From contig JAQWSA010000080.1 of NCBI GenBank assembly GCA_029243445.1, positions 1 through 9,934 of the forward strand: DNA of 9,934 bases, given 5' to 3'. The translations under genes and the position numbers were made by a program. The DNA comes from Alphaproteobacteria bacterium (GTDB taxonomy: Bacteria; Pseudomonadota; Alphaproteobacteria; UBA6615). This document shows, piece by piece, positions 1-7,104 of the stretch. Positions within the stretch are counted from its first letter, which is position 1. Every line of letters starts with the position of its first letter. The notes beneath the pieces are model-generated. The model had not been told where the DNA came from and ran no database searches. It was given only the letters and a program-made list of their open reading frames with translations.

Positions 1-52
1 CGTAATGATCTTTTATTACACTATGATATGACATTTATTTGGATTGAGCAGC

Positions 53-661
53 ATGTATGCAGTTATTAAAACAGGCGGGAAGCAGTACCGTGTTGAAAAC
101 GGTGATATTATAGAAGTCGAAAAACTTACGGCGGATGCCGGAAGTACGATTTCATTGTCCCCCGTTCTTATGTTTAACGATGACAAGTCTAGCAAAGTTG
201 GAACACCTGTACTTGAGGGTGCGGCCGTGAGTGCAGAAGTACTTGAGCAAGCCCGTGGCGATAAGATTATTGTATTTAAGAAAAAACGTCGCAAAGGCTA
301 TAGGCGAACTATTGGTCACCGACAAGATCTTACAGTTCTAAGAATTACCGATGTAACCGGTAAATCTAAGGTGACACCTGAGCTCGTTGCTAAAGCGGCA
401 ACAGATGACAAGCAAGATGATAAAAAGGTAAGTAAAGCAGAAGTAAGTAAGTCTAAACCCAAGGCTGCTAAAAAAACTACATCAGAAGAAAAAAAGGCTA
501 CTGAAAAGAAACCAGCAGCTAAGAAAGCAGCAGCTAAGAAAGCAGCAGCTAAGAAACCAGTAGCTAAGAAAGCAGCGGCTAAGAAACCATTAGCTAAGAA
601 AGCAGCGGCTAAGAAACCTGCAGCTAAGAAACCAGCTGCTGAAAGTGGCGATCAGGAGTAA
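53..661 (+). CDS. rplU: 50S ribosomal protein L21 with long Lys/Ala-rich C-terminal tail
   Basis: Large-subunit ribosomal protein that binds 23S rRNA. The protein opens with [14 protein letters not shown], the hallmark L21 N-terminus, and residues 75-92 carry the basic [17 protein letters not shown] region. The L21 core fills about residues 1-102, the whole length of a usual L21. Residues 103-202 are an added tail, first a mixed charged stretch, then nine KKxxA pentapeptides at residues 152-196. I chose ATG at 53 because it gives the canonical L21 start; an in-frame TTG at 44 would add only three residues. Shine-Dalgarno support is weak (GGA at 41-43). TATGAT at 22-27 could be a -10 element, but its -35 would lie at or beyond the window edge. 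It is followed six bases later by rpmA. The identity of the core is certain; the role of the tail is unknown. Confidence 0.97.
   Translation: MYAVIKTGGKQYRVENGDIIEVEKLTADAGSTISLSPVLMFNDDKSSKVGTPVLEGAAVSAEVLEQARGDKIIVFKKKRRKGYRRTIGHRQDLTVLRITDVTGKSKVTPELVAKAATDDKQDDKKVSKAEVSKSKPKAAKKTTSEEKKATEKKPAAKKAAAKKAAAKKPVAKKAAAKKPLAKKAAAKKPAAKKPAAESGDQE
506..640 (+). repeat. Nine tandem 15-bp repeats encoding KKxxA in the L21 tail
   Basis: Nine in-frame 15-bp units with consensus AAGAAAsCAGCAGCT. They encode [40 protein letters not shown] and KKPAA. Two flavours, KKAAA and KKPxA, partly alternate, which suggests duplication of 30-bp pairs as well as single units. The unit length is a multiple of three, so gain or loss of a unit keeps the frame. 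The peptide is strongly positive and resembles histone H1-like tails, which points to nucleic-acid binding (inference). Confidence 0.95.
654..658 (+). promoter_or_regulatory. Ribosome binding site of rpmA inside the end of rplU
   Basis: AGGAG lies in the last codons of rplU (CAG GAG TAA), nine bases before the rpmA ATG at 668. Ribosomes finishing L21 would reach the L27 start at once, which favours coupled translation of the pair. Confidence 0.8.
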
Positions 662-667
662 TTCACT

Positions 668-925
668 ATGGCTCATAAAAAAGCAGGCGGAAGTTCACGT
701 AATGGCAGAGATTCAGCTGGCCGGCGTCTAGGTGTAAAAAAATATGGCGGTGAGGTGGTTATCCCTGGGAATATTATAATTAGACAACGTGGAACTAAAT
801 TTCATCCGGGAGAAAATGTCGGAATGGGAAAAGATCATACAATTTTTTCTTTAATTGAAGGCCATGTAGCTTTTTCAAGAGGTCGTAATGGGCGTGCTTT
901 TGTTTCGGTTCAACCTCCTGCCTAA
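668..925 (+). CDS. rpmA: 50S ribosomal protein L27
   Basis: Large-subunit protein whose N-terminal tail reaches towards the peptidyl transferase centre. The 85-residue length is normal. The conserved start [16 protein letters not shown], then [12 protein letters not shown], and [20 protein letters not shown] are all present. The protein starts directly at MAHKKA, without the cleaved N-terminal extension known from Firmicutes L27. It sits six bases after rplU, as in most bacteria, with a good AGGAG site. Its last codons (CAA CCT CCT GCC) are complementary to part of the downstream hairpin, as described under findings. Confidence 0.98.
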   Translation: MAHKKAGGSSRNGRDSAGRRLGVKKYGGEVVIPGNIIIRQRGTKFHPGENVGMGKDHTIFSLIEGHVAFSRGRNGRAFVSVQPPA

Positions 926-936
926 AAAAAGTGATA

Positions 937-980
937 GAGGGATTGGGTTTTTCGGGGAGGTTGGGAAACTAATCTCTCCG
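937..980 (+). promoter_or_regulatory. Possible attenuator: alternative pairing partners for the terminator strand
   Basis: Segment 937-946 (GAGGGATTGG) can pair over ten positions, two of them G-U, with 969-978 (CTAATCTCTC), which is the 3' arm of the downstream terminator hairpin. The two structures exclude each other, as in an antiterminator/terminator switch. Separately, rpmA positions 911-918 (CAACCTCC) are perfectly complementary to 956-963 (GGAGGTTG) in the 5' arm of the hairpin. Pairings were checked by eye; no folding energies were computed. The purine-rich/pyrimidine-rich composition makes some chance complementarity possible. Confidence 0.35.
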
Positions 981-985
981 TTTTT
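953..985 (+). terminator. Rho-independent terminator between rpmA and obgE
   Basis: A 12-bp stem, 953-964 with 969-980, closes on a GAAA tetraloop at 965-968. Nine pairs are Watson-Crick and three are G-U (956/977, 960/973, 963/970), with no mismatches. Five T follow directly at 981-985. This is the strongest hairpin I found in the window. It lies only 20 bases before the obgE ATG, so obgE must depend on read-through or on a promoter I could not identify. Confidence 0.75.
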
Positions 986-1005
986 AATTGTGGAGTTGAA
1001 CACAA

Positions 1006-2052
1006 ATGAAGTTCCTTGATGAAGCGAAAGTATACGTTCAATCCGCTTCAGGGGGAAACGGATGTGTGGCTTTTCGTCGTGAAAAAAATGTTGCTTATGG
1101 AGGTCCCAATGGAGGTGATGGAGGACGTGGTGGTGATGTAGTTCTTGAATGTGTTGGAGGACTGAATACTCTAATAGACTATCGGTATCAGCAACATTTT
1201 AAAGCTAAGCGTGGAAAAGACGGCCAGGGAGCAAATTGTAGTGGAGCCTCTGGTTTAGATGCAGTATTGAGCTTGCCCGTTGGTACACAGATTCTAGCAG
1301 AGGATAAGAAAACTATTTTAGCTGATTTAACCTATGAAGGGCAGCGTATTATTATTGCTAATGGGGGAGATGGTGGTCGCGGTAACGCCCAATTTAAGTC
1401 ATCAATTAATCAAGCACCGCGTCGTGCTGAACCGGGATGGCCTGGCGAGGAAGTGTGGTTATGGTTGCGTCTAAAACTTATTGCTGATGCTGGCTTAGTG
1501 GGTATGCCCAATGCTGGGAAATCCACATTCTTATCTGCGGTAAGTAGGGCCACACCAAAAATTGCCAATTATCCATTTACGACCTTGCATCCGGTTTTGG
1601 GAGTTGTAGAAACAGATGGTAATGAATTTGTGGTTGCTGATATTCCAGGCCTAGTTGAAGGTGCCCATGAAGGTAAAGGATTAGGAGATAGGTTTTTAGG
1701 GCATGTTGAGCGGTGTCGAGTCCTTCTACATTTGATTGATGGTACATTAGGTGTGGAAGCTGCAATAGAAGCCTATAAAACTGTTCGTGCTGAATTAGTT
1801 GCTTATGGCGGTGGATTGGCGGATAAGCCTGAAATTATTTCAGTAAATAAGGTTGATGCGTTAATTGAAGTTGATGTTGATGAAGTGTCAGAGGCACTTA
1901 AAAGGGTTTCTAATCAAGAAGTCTTATGCGTATCTGCAGTCGCTGGCTATGGTGTTACTGAAGCCTTGCGAGCCATATATAGCCATATTGAAGAGACAGA
2001 AACAAAAAAAACTGGAGTTTCTTGGGAAATACCAGTAACAGCAGAAGTTTAA
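1006..2052 (+). CDS. obgE: GTPase Obg/CgtA, large-subunit assembly factor
   Basis: Essential GTPase that binds the 50S precursor and links ribosome assembly to cell state. Residues 1-158 form the glycine-rich Obg domain ([23 protein letters not shown] at about 23-45, and [11 protein letters not shown] at 120-130). The G domain follows with G1 GMPNAGKS (166-173), the switch region NYPFTTL (188-194), G3 DIPG (212-215), G4 NKVD (281-284) and G5 SAVAG (310-314). The 348-residue length is normal for the proteobacterial type, without a long C-terminal extension. GGAG at 992-995, ten bases before ATG 1006, fixes the start. It follows a strong terminator and precedes proB by 25 bp. Some Alphaproteobacteria have a GNAT acetyltransferase gene between rpmA and obgE (from memory); it is absent here. 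Confidence 0.98.
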   Translation: MKFLDEAKVYVQSASGGNGCVAFRREKNVAYGGPNGGDGGRGGDVVLECVGGLNTLIDYRYQQHFKAKRGKDGQGANCSGASGLDAVLSLPVGTQILAEDKKTILADLTYEGQRIIIANGGDGGRGNAQFKSSINQAPRRAEPGWPGEEVWLWLRLKLIADAGLVGMPNAGKSTFLSAVSRATPKIANYPFTTLHPVLGVVETDGNEFVVADIPGLVEGAHEGKGLGDRFLGHVERCRVLLHLIDGTLGVEAAIEAYKTVRAELVAYGGGLADKPEIISVNKVDALIEVDVDEVSEALKRVSNQEVLCVSAVAGYGVTEALRAIYSHIEETETKKTGVSWEIPVTAEV

Positions 2053-2065
2053 AGTTTACCGTGAC

Positions 2066-2070
2066 AGGGG
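2066..2070 (+). promoter_or_regulatory. Ribosome binding site fixing the GTG start of proB
   Basis: AGGGG lies seven bases before GTG 2078. It supports this GTG as the start, and the resulting N-terminus runs directly into the kinase motif IIKVGS. Confidence 0.65.
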
Positions 2071-2077
2071 CGTTACA

Positions 2078-3205
2078 GTGATTTCTCTTAATGAAAGCCG
2101 ACGATTAATAATAAAAGTCGGCTCTGCATTGCTAGCTGATGAAGATGGTAATCTACGGGCTACATGGATTGATGGGCTAGTGGAGGATGCTGCGGAGCTT
2201 TTTCATGCTGGAACAGAAATTATAATAGTGTCATCAGGCGCAATAGCTGTTGGACGACGTATATTGGGGTTAGCAGCTGGTCCTAGAAATAGAGCGCTGC
2301 GCCTTGAAGAAAGTCAAGCAGCTGCAGCTACAGGACAAGTTCGTTTGGCACATTCTTGGCAAGAAGCCCTTGCTAGACATAATTTACTAGCAGCTCAAAT
2401 ACTCCTAACTACTGAAGATACTGAAAATAGAAGGAGATATTTAAATGCTCGTTCTACAATTACTACTTTAATAAAGTTGGGAGTTGTTCCAATAATAAAT
2501 GAAAATGACACAGTAGCTACGGAAGAAATAAGATTTGGCGATAATGACCGCCTTGCTGCGAGAGTTGCACAGATGATAAGTGCGGATACATGTATTATAC
2601 TTTCTGATATTGACGGTTTATATACCGCTGACCCTAGTAAGGCATCTGACGCAAAGCATATTTCTCAGGTTCATTCTATTTCAAGTGATATTGAAGAAAT
2701 GGCTGGTTCTACATCTAATGAGGACGGCTCTGGTGGTATGATTACCAAAATTGAGGCCGCGCGAATAGCTATGCAAGCTGGCTGTCGACTTGTGATCAGT
2801 GATGGACGAATTAAAAGACCCTTGCGTTCTATTGATGAAGGCACGAGGTGTACTTGGTTTATGGCGGATGCGGAGCCTATGACGGCGCGGAAACGTTGGA
2901 TAGCTGGAAGCTTAAATCCCGTAGGTGCAGTTTACATAGATCCTGGCGCTGCTAAAGCGCTGGTTTCTGGTAATAGCTTGCTTCCCGCCGGTATTACAAG
3001 GGTAGAAGGTAATTTTGATAGAGGTGATCCTATAATAATACGTAATGAGGAAGGCATAGAAATGGCACGTGGTCTTAGTGCTTATTCTAGTGAGGACGTA
3101 AACCGAATTAGAGGACTAAAGAGTAATCAGACTGAAGAGGTACTTGGTTATCGAGGACGCGAGGAAATAATTCATCGAGATGATTTAATTATTAGTAAGT
3201 CATAA
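2078..3205 (+). CDS. proB: Glutamate 5-kinase with PUA domain
   Basis: First step of proline synthesis in the cytoplasm: ATP-dependent phosphorylation of L-glutamate to gamma-glutamyl phosphate, which is passed to ProA. Residues 1-260 are an amino acid kinase fold, with IKVGS (12-16), SSGAIA (52-57), NENDTV (141-146), DNDRL (155-159), SDIDGLY (176-182) and GSGGMITK (217-224). Residues about 281-360 fit a PUA domain, followed by the family's typical IHRDDL end (365-370). At 375 residues it matches two-domain ProB proteins such as that of E. coli (367). In this family proline is a feedback inhibitor; I did not assign the inhibitor-site residues. It starts at GTG, 25 bp after obgE, so it may share its transcript. 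proA follows after a spacer of about 230 bp instead of being directly joined. Confidence 0.97.
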   Translation: MISLNESRRLIIKVGSALLADEDGNLRATWIDGLVEDAAELFHAGTEIIIVSSGAIAVGRRILGLAAGPRNRALRLEESQAAAATGQVRLAHSWQEALARHNLLAAQILLTTEDTENRRRYLNARSTITTLIKLGVVPIINENDTVATEEIRFGDNDRLAARVAQMISADTCIILSDIDGLYTADPSKASDAKHISQVHSISSDIEEMAGSTSNEDGSGGMITKIEAARIAMQAGCRLVISDGRIKRPLRSIDEGTRCTWFMADAEPMTARKRWIAGSLNPVGAVYIDPGAAKALVSGNSLLPAGITRVEGNFDRGDPIIIRNEEGIEMARGLSAYSSEDVNRIRGLKSNQTEEVLGYRGREEIIHRDDLIISKS

Positions 3206-3352
3206 TAGCTATAATTTTTGGGCATATTTATTTGCAATTTATTAATTTATACGCAATTAGTATGATTATTAGATTAACATCATAGCTGTTTTGCAGTGAA
3301 AAATACTTATTACATAATAAATATATGGGAAACCTTAAATAAAGAATTATCC

Positions 3353-3372
3353 TTAGTTATATGAATAACTAA
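3353..3372 (+). promoter_or_regulatory. Perfect 8-bp inverted repeat upstream of proA
   Basis: TTAGTTAT-ATGA-ATAACTAA, a perfect dyad with a four-base spacer, 67 bp before the proA ATG at 3440. No T-run follows on either strand, so a terminator is unlikely. It may be an operator or a small hairpin in the 5' leader. The spacer is AT-rich, so chance is a real alternative. The rest of 3206-3439 shows no convincing promoter. Confidence 0.3.
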
Positions 3373-3439
3373 AATGAGGTAAAATTGCCTATGAAATTTA
3401 TTATCTTCACTACTATGCCGAGAGAAAGATGTGAAGAAT

Positions 3440-4726
3440 ATGGCTTTATCAAATAATAAAACTAAAAACCTTGATATAGAGTCTGTTATGCTGGATATGG
3501 GGTCCTCAGCTAGGACTGCTGGTAGAATACTTGCTCAGGCTTCGAGTGAGGATAAAGATTCAGCGATTTTAGCTGGTGCACTAGAGATCAGTAATAGACG
3601 ACTTGATATTTTAGCTGCTAATGAAAAAGATCTACAAGCTGGTTTAAAAAAGGGATTAAGTGATTCGTTAATTGATCGGCTTAAACTTGATAATGATCGT
3701 ATTGGCTCAATTGTTCAAGGATTGGAAGAAGTTGCATCTCTGACTGATCCCGTTGGTGTAGTTCTTGATGAATGGGATCGCCCTAATGGACTAAAAATTT
3801 CACGTGTTCGTGTGGCATTGGGAGTTATCGGAATTATTTACGAATCTCGGCCTAACGTGACTGCTGATGCTGGAGGGCTTTGTCTAAAAGCAGGAAACGC
3901 CGCAATTTTGCGTGGTGGATCTGATACCTTTCATACTTCAGAAGTTATTCTTCAATGTATGCAACATGGGCTTAGTTTGGCAGGACTCCCTATAACATGT
4001 TTACAAGCACCGCCAACGACTGACCGCAGGGCAGTTGGTGCTATGCTTTCAATGAACGACTTTATTGATGTAATAGTTCCTAGAGGTGGAAAATCACTTG
4101 TTGAACGTGTACAAAATGAAGCTCGTATGCCTGTTTTCGCTCACTTAGAGGGTTTGTGTCATACCTATGTTCACGAACAGGCTGAGTTACAGATGGTGCG
4201 GTCGATAATAATTAATGCTAAAATGCGACGGACTAGTATCTGCGGTGCTACGGAGACTATTTTAATTGACCATAAAATCTTACAGAAAATATTAAGCCCC
4301 ATTGTTGATGATTTAACTAGTGCTGGATGCGAGGTTCGTGGCGATGAGTTGTCAAAAGACATCGATAGTAGAGTAACTGGTGCAACTGCAGAGGACTGGG
4401 ATACTGAGTATTTAGATTCTATTGTTTCTGTTAAAGTAGTAGATGGCATAGATGATGCTATAAATCATATTAACCATCATGGCTCAAATCATACAGACGC
4501 CATAATTACTAATGACAATCTAGCGGCAAAACAATTTTTGGAACAGGTTGATAGCGGTATAGTGATGCACAATACTTCTACTCAGTTCGCTGATGGTGGT
4601 GAGTTTGGTATGGGTGCAGAAATTGGTATTTCTACAGGCAGATTGCATGCGCGCGGTCCTGTAGGTGCTGAACAATTGACTACTTACAAATATATTGTAC
4701 GTGGTTCAGGACAGGTGCGAGCCTAA
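3440..4726 (+). CDS. proA: Glutamate-5-semialdehyde (gamma-glutamyl phosphate) reductase
   Basis: Second step of proline synthesis: NADPH-dependent reduction of gamma-glutamyl phosphate to glutamate-5-semialdehyde, which cyclises to pyrroline-5-carboxylate. It is an aldehyde dehydrogenase superfamily protein. Visible motifs are IYESRPNVT (133-141), the catalytic cysteine Cys268 in RRTSICGATET, GSNHTDAI (348-355), and the signature from NTSTQFADGGEFG (378-390) through HARGPVG (403-409). From ATG 3440 the protein has 428 residues, normal for the family. GTG 3431 in the same frame would add three residues. AGAGAAAG at 3421-3428 is the only ribosome-site candidate and better fits 3440 (11 bases) than 3431 (2 bases). 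It ends two bases before nadD, so those genes are probably cotranscribed. The catalytic residues are intact. Confidence 0.96.
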   Translation: MALSNNKTKNLDIESVMLDMGSSARTAGRILAQASSEDKDSAILAGALEISNRRLDILAANEKDLQAGLKKGLSDSLIDRLKLDNDRIGSIVQGLEEVASLTDPVGVVLDEWDRPNGLKISRVRVALGVIGIIYESRPNVTADAGGLCLKAGNAAILRGGSDTFHTSEVILQCMQHGLSLAGLPITCLQAPPTTDRRAVGAMLSMNDFIDVIVPRGGKSLVERVQNEARMPVFAHLEGLCHTYVHEQAELQMVRSIIINAKMRRTSICGATETILIDHKILQKILSPIVDDLTSAGCEVRGDELSKDIDSRVTGATAEDWDTEYLDSIVSVKVVDGIDDAINHINHHGSNHTDAIITNDNLAAKQFLEQVDSGIVMHNTSTQFADGGEFGMGAEIGISTGRLHARGPVGAEQLTTYKYIVRGSGQVRA

Positions 4727-4728
4727 CT

Positions 4729-5343
4729 GTGAGTGCATTAAACGCAAGGGTATATGGATTCGGAAAGCAAAGAATAGGACTTCTTGGGGGCTCGTTTAAT
4801 CCTGCCCATGAGGGTCATTTGTATATTAGCGTTGAGGCTTTAAAACGTTTAAAACTTGATGCTGTGTGGTGGCTGGTTTCACCGCAAAACCCTCTAAAAA
4901 GTTCCATAGGTATGGCAACATTAAACTCGCGGGTAATGTCTGCACGACAGATGGCTTTACATCCACGGATTAGTGTTACTACTTTAGAACATCAGCTGGG
5001 TACACGTTATACAGTTGATACAGTGCTGAAAATTAAACAAAAATTTTCTTCTACACGATTTGTATGGCTCATGGGTTCTGATAATTTGTTACAAATTCCT
5101 AGATGGCGCCATTGGAATCAAATATTTGGCAATGTATCAATTGCTGTTTTTGCTAGAGAAACCTATGACTTTAAAGCTTTAGCGGGAATGGCAGCACATA
5201 GGTATAGTGCTAGTCGCCTACCGATAGAGCGCGCAGCAAATTTAGCTATTAGAAAACCACCAGCATGGACTTTTTTGCCTTTACGCTGGCATTCAGCCAC
5301 CTCAACAAATATCCGTTTATCTACGGATTGGTTAGGCCTCTAG
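4729..5343 (+). CDS. nadD: Nicotinate-nucleotide adenylyltransferase
   Basis: Transfers AMP from ATP to nicotinate mononucleotide to form deamido-NAD, the shared penultimate step of NAD synthesis. The nucleotidyltransferase signature GGSFNPAHEGH is at residues 20-30, with GTRYTVDT at 91-98, MGSDNL at 115-120 and STNIR (the SSTxIR-type C-terminal motif) at 192-196. The 204-residue length is usual. The start is GTG, two bases after the proA stop; the nearest SD-like CAGG is about 12 bases upstream inside proA, so translation is probably coupled to ProA. The order proA-nadD-rsfS-rlmH is common in Alphaproteobacteria. Confidence 0.96.
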   Translation: MSALNARVYGFGKQRIGLLGGSFNPAHEGHLYISVEALKRLKLDAVWWLVSPQNPLKSSIGMATLNSRVMSARQMALHPRISVTTLEHQLGTRYTVDTVLKIKQKFSSTRFVWLMGSDNLLQIPRWRHWNQIFGNVSIAVFARETYDFKALAGMAAHRYSASRLPIERAANLAIRKPPAWTFLPLRWHSATSTNIRLSTDWLGL

Positions 5344-5391
5344 AATGAATTATATTGATGAGTTAAGACTACTAAATAGGATAGAGATACA

Positions 5392-5778
5392 GTGAAACTG
5401 AAAGAAAAACCTTCTCCTCAAATTGCTACAAAGATATTGGCTATAGTTGAAAAATCTTTAGATGATGATCAGGCCAATGATGTAACCGTAATTTCCTTAA
5501 TGGGTAAAACTGATATCGCAGAGTATATGGTAATAGCAAGCGGTCGATCAGCACGTCATGTGGATTCAACAACTGACCATCTTATATCGAAACTTAAAAA
5601 AGCTGGTATAACTGGGATTCGTAGTGAAGGCCGTCATTTAAAGGACTGGGTCTTAATTGATGCCGGTTATGTAATTATAAACTTATTTAGACCAGAAGTG
5701 AGATCCCATTATGATTTAGAAAAGCTCTGGGAAACTGAAATTCATGAGAAAAACTTGACTGAATCTTTAAAAAATTAG
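5392..5778 (+). CDS. rsfS: Ribosomal silencing factor RsfS
   Basis: Binds L14 on the 50S subunit and blocks joining with 30S, lowering translation in starvation (known from the family, formerly YbeB/Iojap). The 128-residue protein shows AEYMVIASGRSARHV (43-57), EGRHLKDWVLIDAG (79-92), and the end motif RSHYDLEKLW (104-113). It is somewhat longer than E. coli RsfS (105) because of short additions at both ends. The start is GTG with AGG at 5378-5380 and AGAG at 5383-5386 upstream. A 48-bp gap separates it from nadD, and a 16-codon reading frame spans that gap exactly (see findings). rlmH follows after 14 bp. Confidence 0.95.
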   Translation: MKLKEKPSPQIATKILAIVEKSLDDDQANDVTVISLMGKTDIAEYMVIASGRSARHVDSTTDHLISKLKKAGITGIRSEGRHLKDWVLIDAGYVIINLFRPEVRSHYDLEKLWETEIHEKNLTESLKN

Positions 5779-5792
5779 AGATGGCGCTTTAG

Positions 5793-6254
5793 ATGCGTAT
5801 GTCAATTATAGCAATAGGAAGGGCCCGAGTTGGACCTGAGTCCATGCTTTTTAAACACTATTGTGAACGTATAAATTCTTGGTCAGTCAATCTAGTTGAA
5901 AAAGAGCTACGAAAAAAAATAGATAATACTAAGATCGCCACGGTAGAGTCAGAATTATTGATGAAAGCTATTCCAAAAGGTGCTTTTATTGTTGCACTTG
6001 ATGAGCATGGAAAAGAACTCCCAAGCAAAGGGTTTACTAAACTAATAAATGAACGAAGTACATTAGGTCAGAAAGAGATAGCTTTTATAATTGGAGGAGC
6101 TAATGGTCTTTCTCCTTTAATACTTCAGACTTCTAATTACGTGCTTTCATTAGGAAAAATGACATGGCCACATATGCTTGTAAGGGGGTTGTTAATTGAA
6201 CAAATATATCGTGCTCAGCAGATTAATATAGGCCATCCGTACCATCGCGATTAG
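5793..6254 (+). CDS. rlmH: 23S rRNA pseudouridine-1915 N3-methyltransferase
   Basis: SPOUT-class methyltransferase that uses S-adenosylmethionine to methylate pseudouridine 1915 in helix 69 of 23S rRNA on the 70S ribosome. The 153-residue length matches E. coli RlmH (155). Visible motifs are VALDEHGKEL (67-76), the SAM-site loop IIGGANGL (99-106), LSLGKMTWPHML (118-129), EQIYRA (136-141) and the C-terminal HPYHR (148-152), which completes the active site in the family. ATG 5793 is used; ATG 5799 two codons later is possible and would still start before the first conserved strand. It lies 14 bp after rsfS, as in most Proteobacteria. Confidence 0.97.
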   Translation: MRMSIIAIGRARVGPESMLFKHYCERINSWSVNLVEKELRKKIDNTKIATVESELLMKAIPKGAFIVALDEHGKELPSKGFTKLINERSTLGQKEIAFIIGGANGLSPLILQTSNYVLSLGKMTWPHMLVRGLLIEQIYRAQQINIGHPYHRD

Positions 6255-6317
6255 GAGAACCTATAGAAAAATCGGTAAAAATACTTAATAAGTATCTAAA
6301 TAAAAATATTTTGATTT

Positions 6318-6322
6318 GAGGT
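6318..6322 (+). promoter_or_regulatory. Ribosome binding site of gpmA with long spacing
   Basis: GAGGT lies 12 bases before ATG 6335, longer than the usual 5-10, across an A/T-only linker. No better start codon lies between, and ATG 6335 gives the expected N-terminus MINNLILLRHGQ. Confidence 0.5.
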
Positions 6323-6334
6323 AAATAAAAATAA

Positions 6335-6976
6335 ATGATAAATAATTTGATTCTTCTGCGTCACGGTCAAAGCCAATGGAATTTAGAGAATCGTTTTACT
6401 GGTTGGCACGATGTTGATTTAACGGTTGACGGAGAAGCTGAAGCTAAAAAAGCAGGTAGTTTAATAAAAAACATCACTCTCGATCGTGTTTATACCTCTA
6501 CTTTAAAACGTGCACGGCGAACAGCTCTTATGGCATTAGATGAAGCCGAAATTAAAGGAGCTAATGTCAATAAAATTAAGAATAATGGTACATGGGAATT
6601 GATAGAGAGTGATGCTCTACGGGAACGTGACTATGGTGATTTAGTCGGTCTTAATAAAGAGGAAACAGCTAAGAAGTATGGTTCTAATCAAGTACATATG
6701 TGGCGTAGAGGTTATGAAGTTAAACCACCTGGAGGCGAAAGTTTAGCTGATGTTGTAAAGAGGGTTCGCCCTTACTTCGAAAAAAAAATTTGGCCGAATG
6801 TTGTTTCTGGAGAGAATATCTTAGTTGCTGCACACGGCAACAGTTTGAGAGCTGTTCTAGTGATAATAGGGGAGTATGAGGCTGAAGACATACCTAATAT
6901 CGAATTACCTACAGGCAAGCCTTTAGTATTTGATGTAGTAAGTGGAGTAAATCAACGTAAATATTACCTTGAGTAA
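6335..6976 (+). CDS. gpmA: 2,3-bisphosphoglycerate-dependent phosphoglycerate mutase
   Basis: Interconverts 3- and 2-phosphoglycerate in glycolysis and gluconeogenesis through a phosphohistidine. The histidine phosphatase motif LLRHGQSQWN is at 7-16, with catalytic His10 and Arg9. Further motifs are the substrate loop ENRFTGW (18-24), YTSTLKRA (53-60, Arg59), ALRERDYGDL (94-103, acid Glu97), WRRGYEVKPPGGESL (123-137) and AAHGNSLRA (165-173, second His167). At 213 residues it is shorter than E. coli GpmA (250) and fits the compact form found in many Alphaproteobacteria. In the gene order I recall from Rhodospirillales, this position is often held by the unrelated, manganese-dependent gpmI. The 80-bp spacer before it contains only short AT dyads. 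The full active-site set marks it as a mutase and not a general phosphatase. Confidence 0.93.
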   Translation: MINNLILLRHGQSQWNLENRFTGWHDVDLTVDGEAEAKKAGSLIKNITLDRVYTSTLKRARRTALMALDEAEIKGANVNKIKNNGTWELIESDALRERDYGDLVGLNKEETAKKYGSNQVHMWRRGYEVKPPGGESLADVVKRVRPYFEKKIWPNVVSGENILVAAHGNSLRAVLVIIGEYEAEDIPNIELPTGKPLVFDVVSGVNQRKYYLE

Positions 6977-7104
6977 TCAATAATTTTACCGGTTTAGATA
7001 GATAAGATACCTTTAAGATAAGTTTTATTTTTAGTTAAGAAATAACAGAAAACTAATGAATCTTTACCAGGAATGGTATTTAGTATCGACAGAGTAGGTG
7101 AATA

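Noticed and set aside
44..52. TTG start three codons upstream for rplU
   Set aside because: ATG 53 gives the canonical L21 N-terminus [11 protein letters not shown] and needs no rare start.
3291..3318. TTGCAG-16-CATAAT as a promoter for proA
   Set aside because: The -35 matches only three of six consensus positions, and the spacer is so AT-rich that -10-like hexamers occur by chance.
6281..6295. ATACTT-AAT-AAGTAT inverted repeat before gpmA
   Set aside because: It is short, AT-only but for two pairs, has no T-run and no promoter context; expected by chance in this spacer.
7065..7078. TACCA-GGAA-TGGTA dyad before ctpA
   Set aside because: Only five pairs, with no flanking extension, T-run or overlap with the ribosome site.
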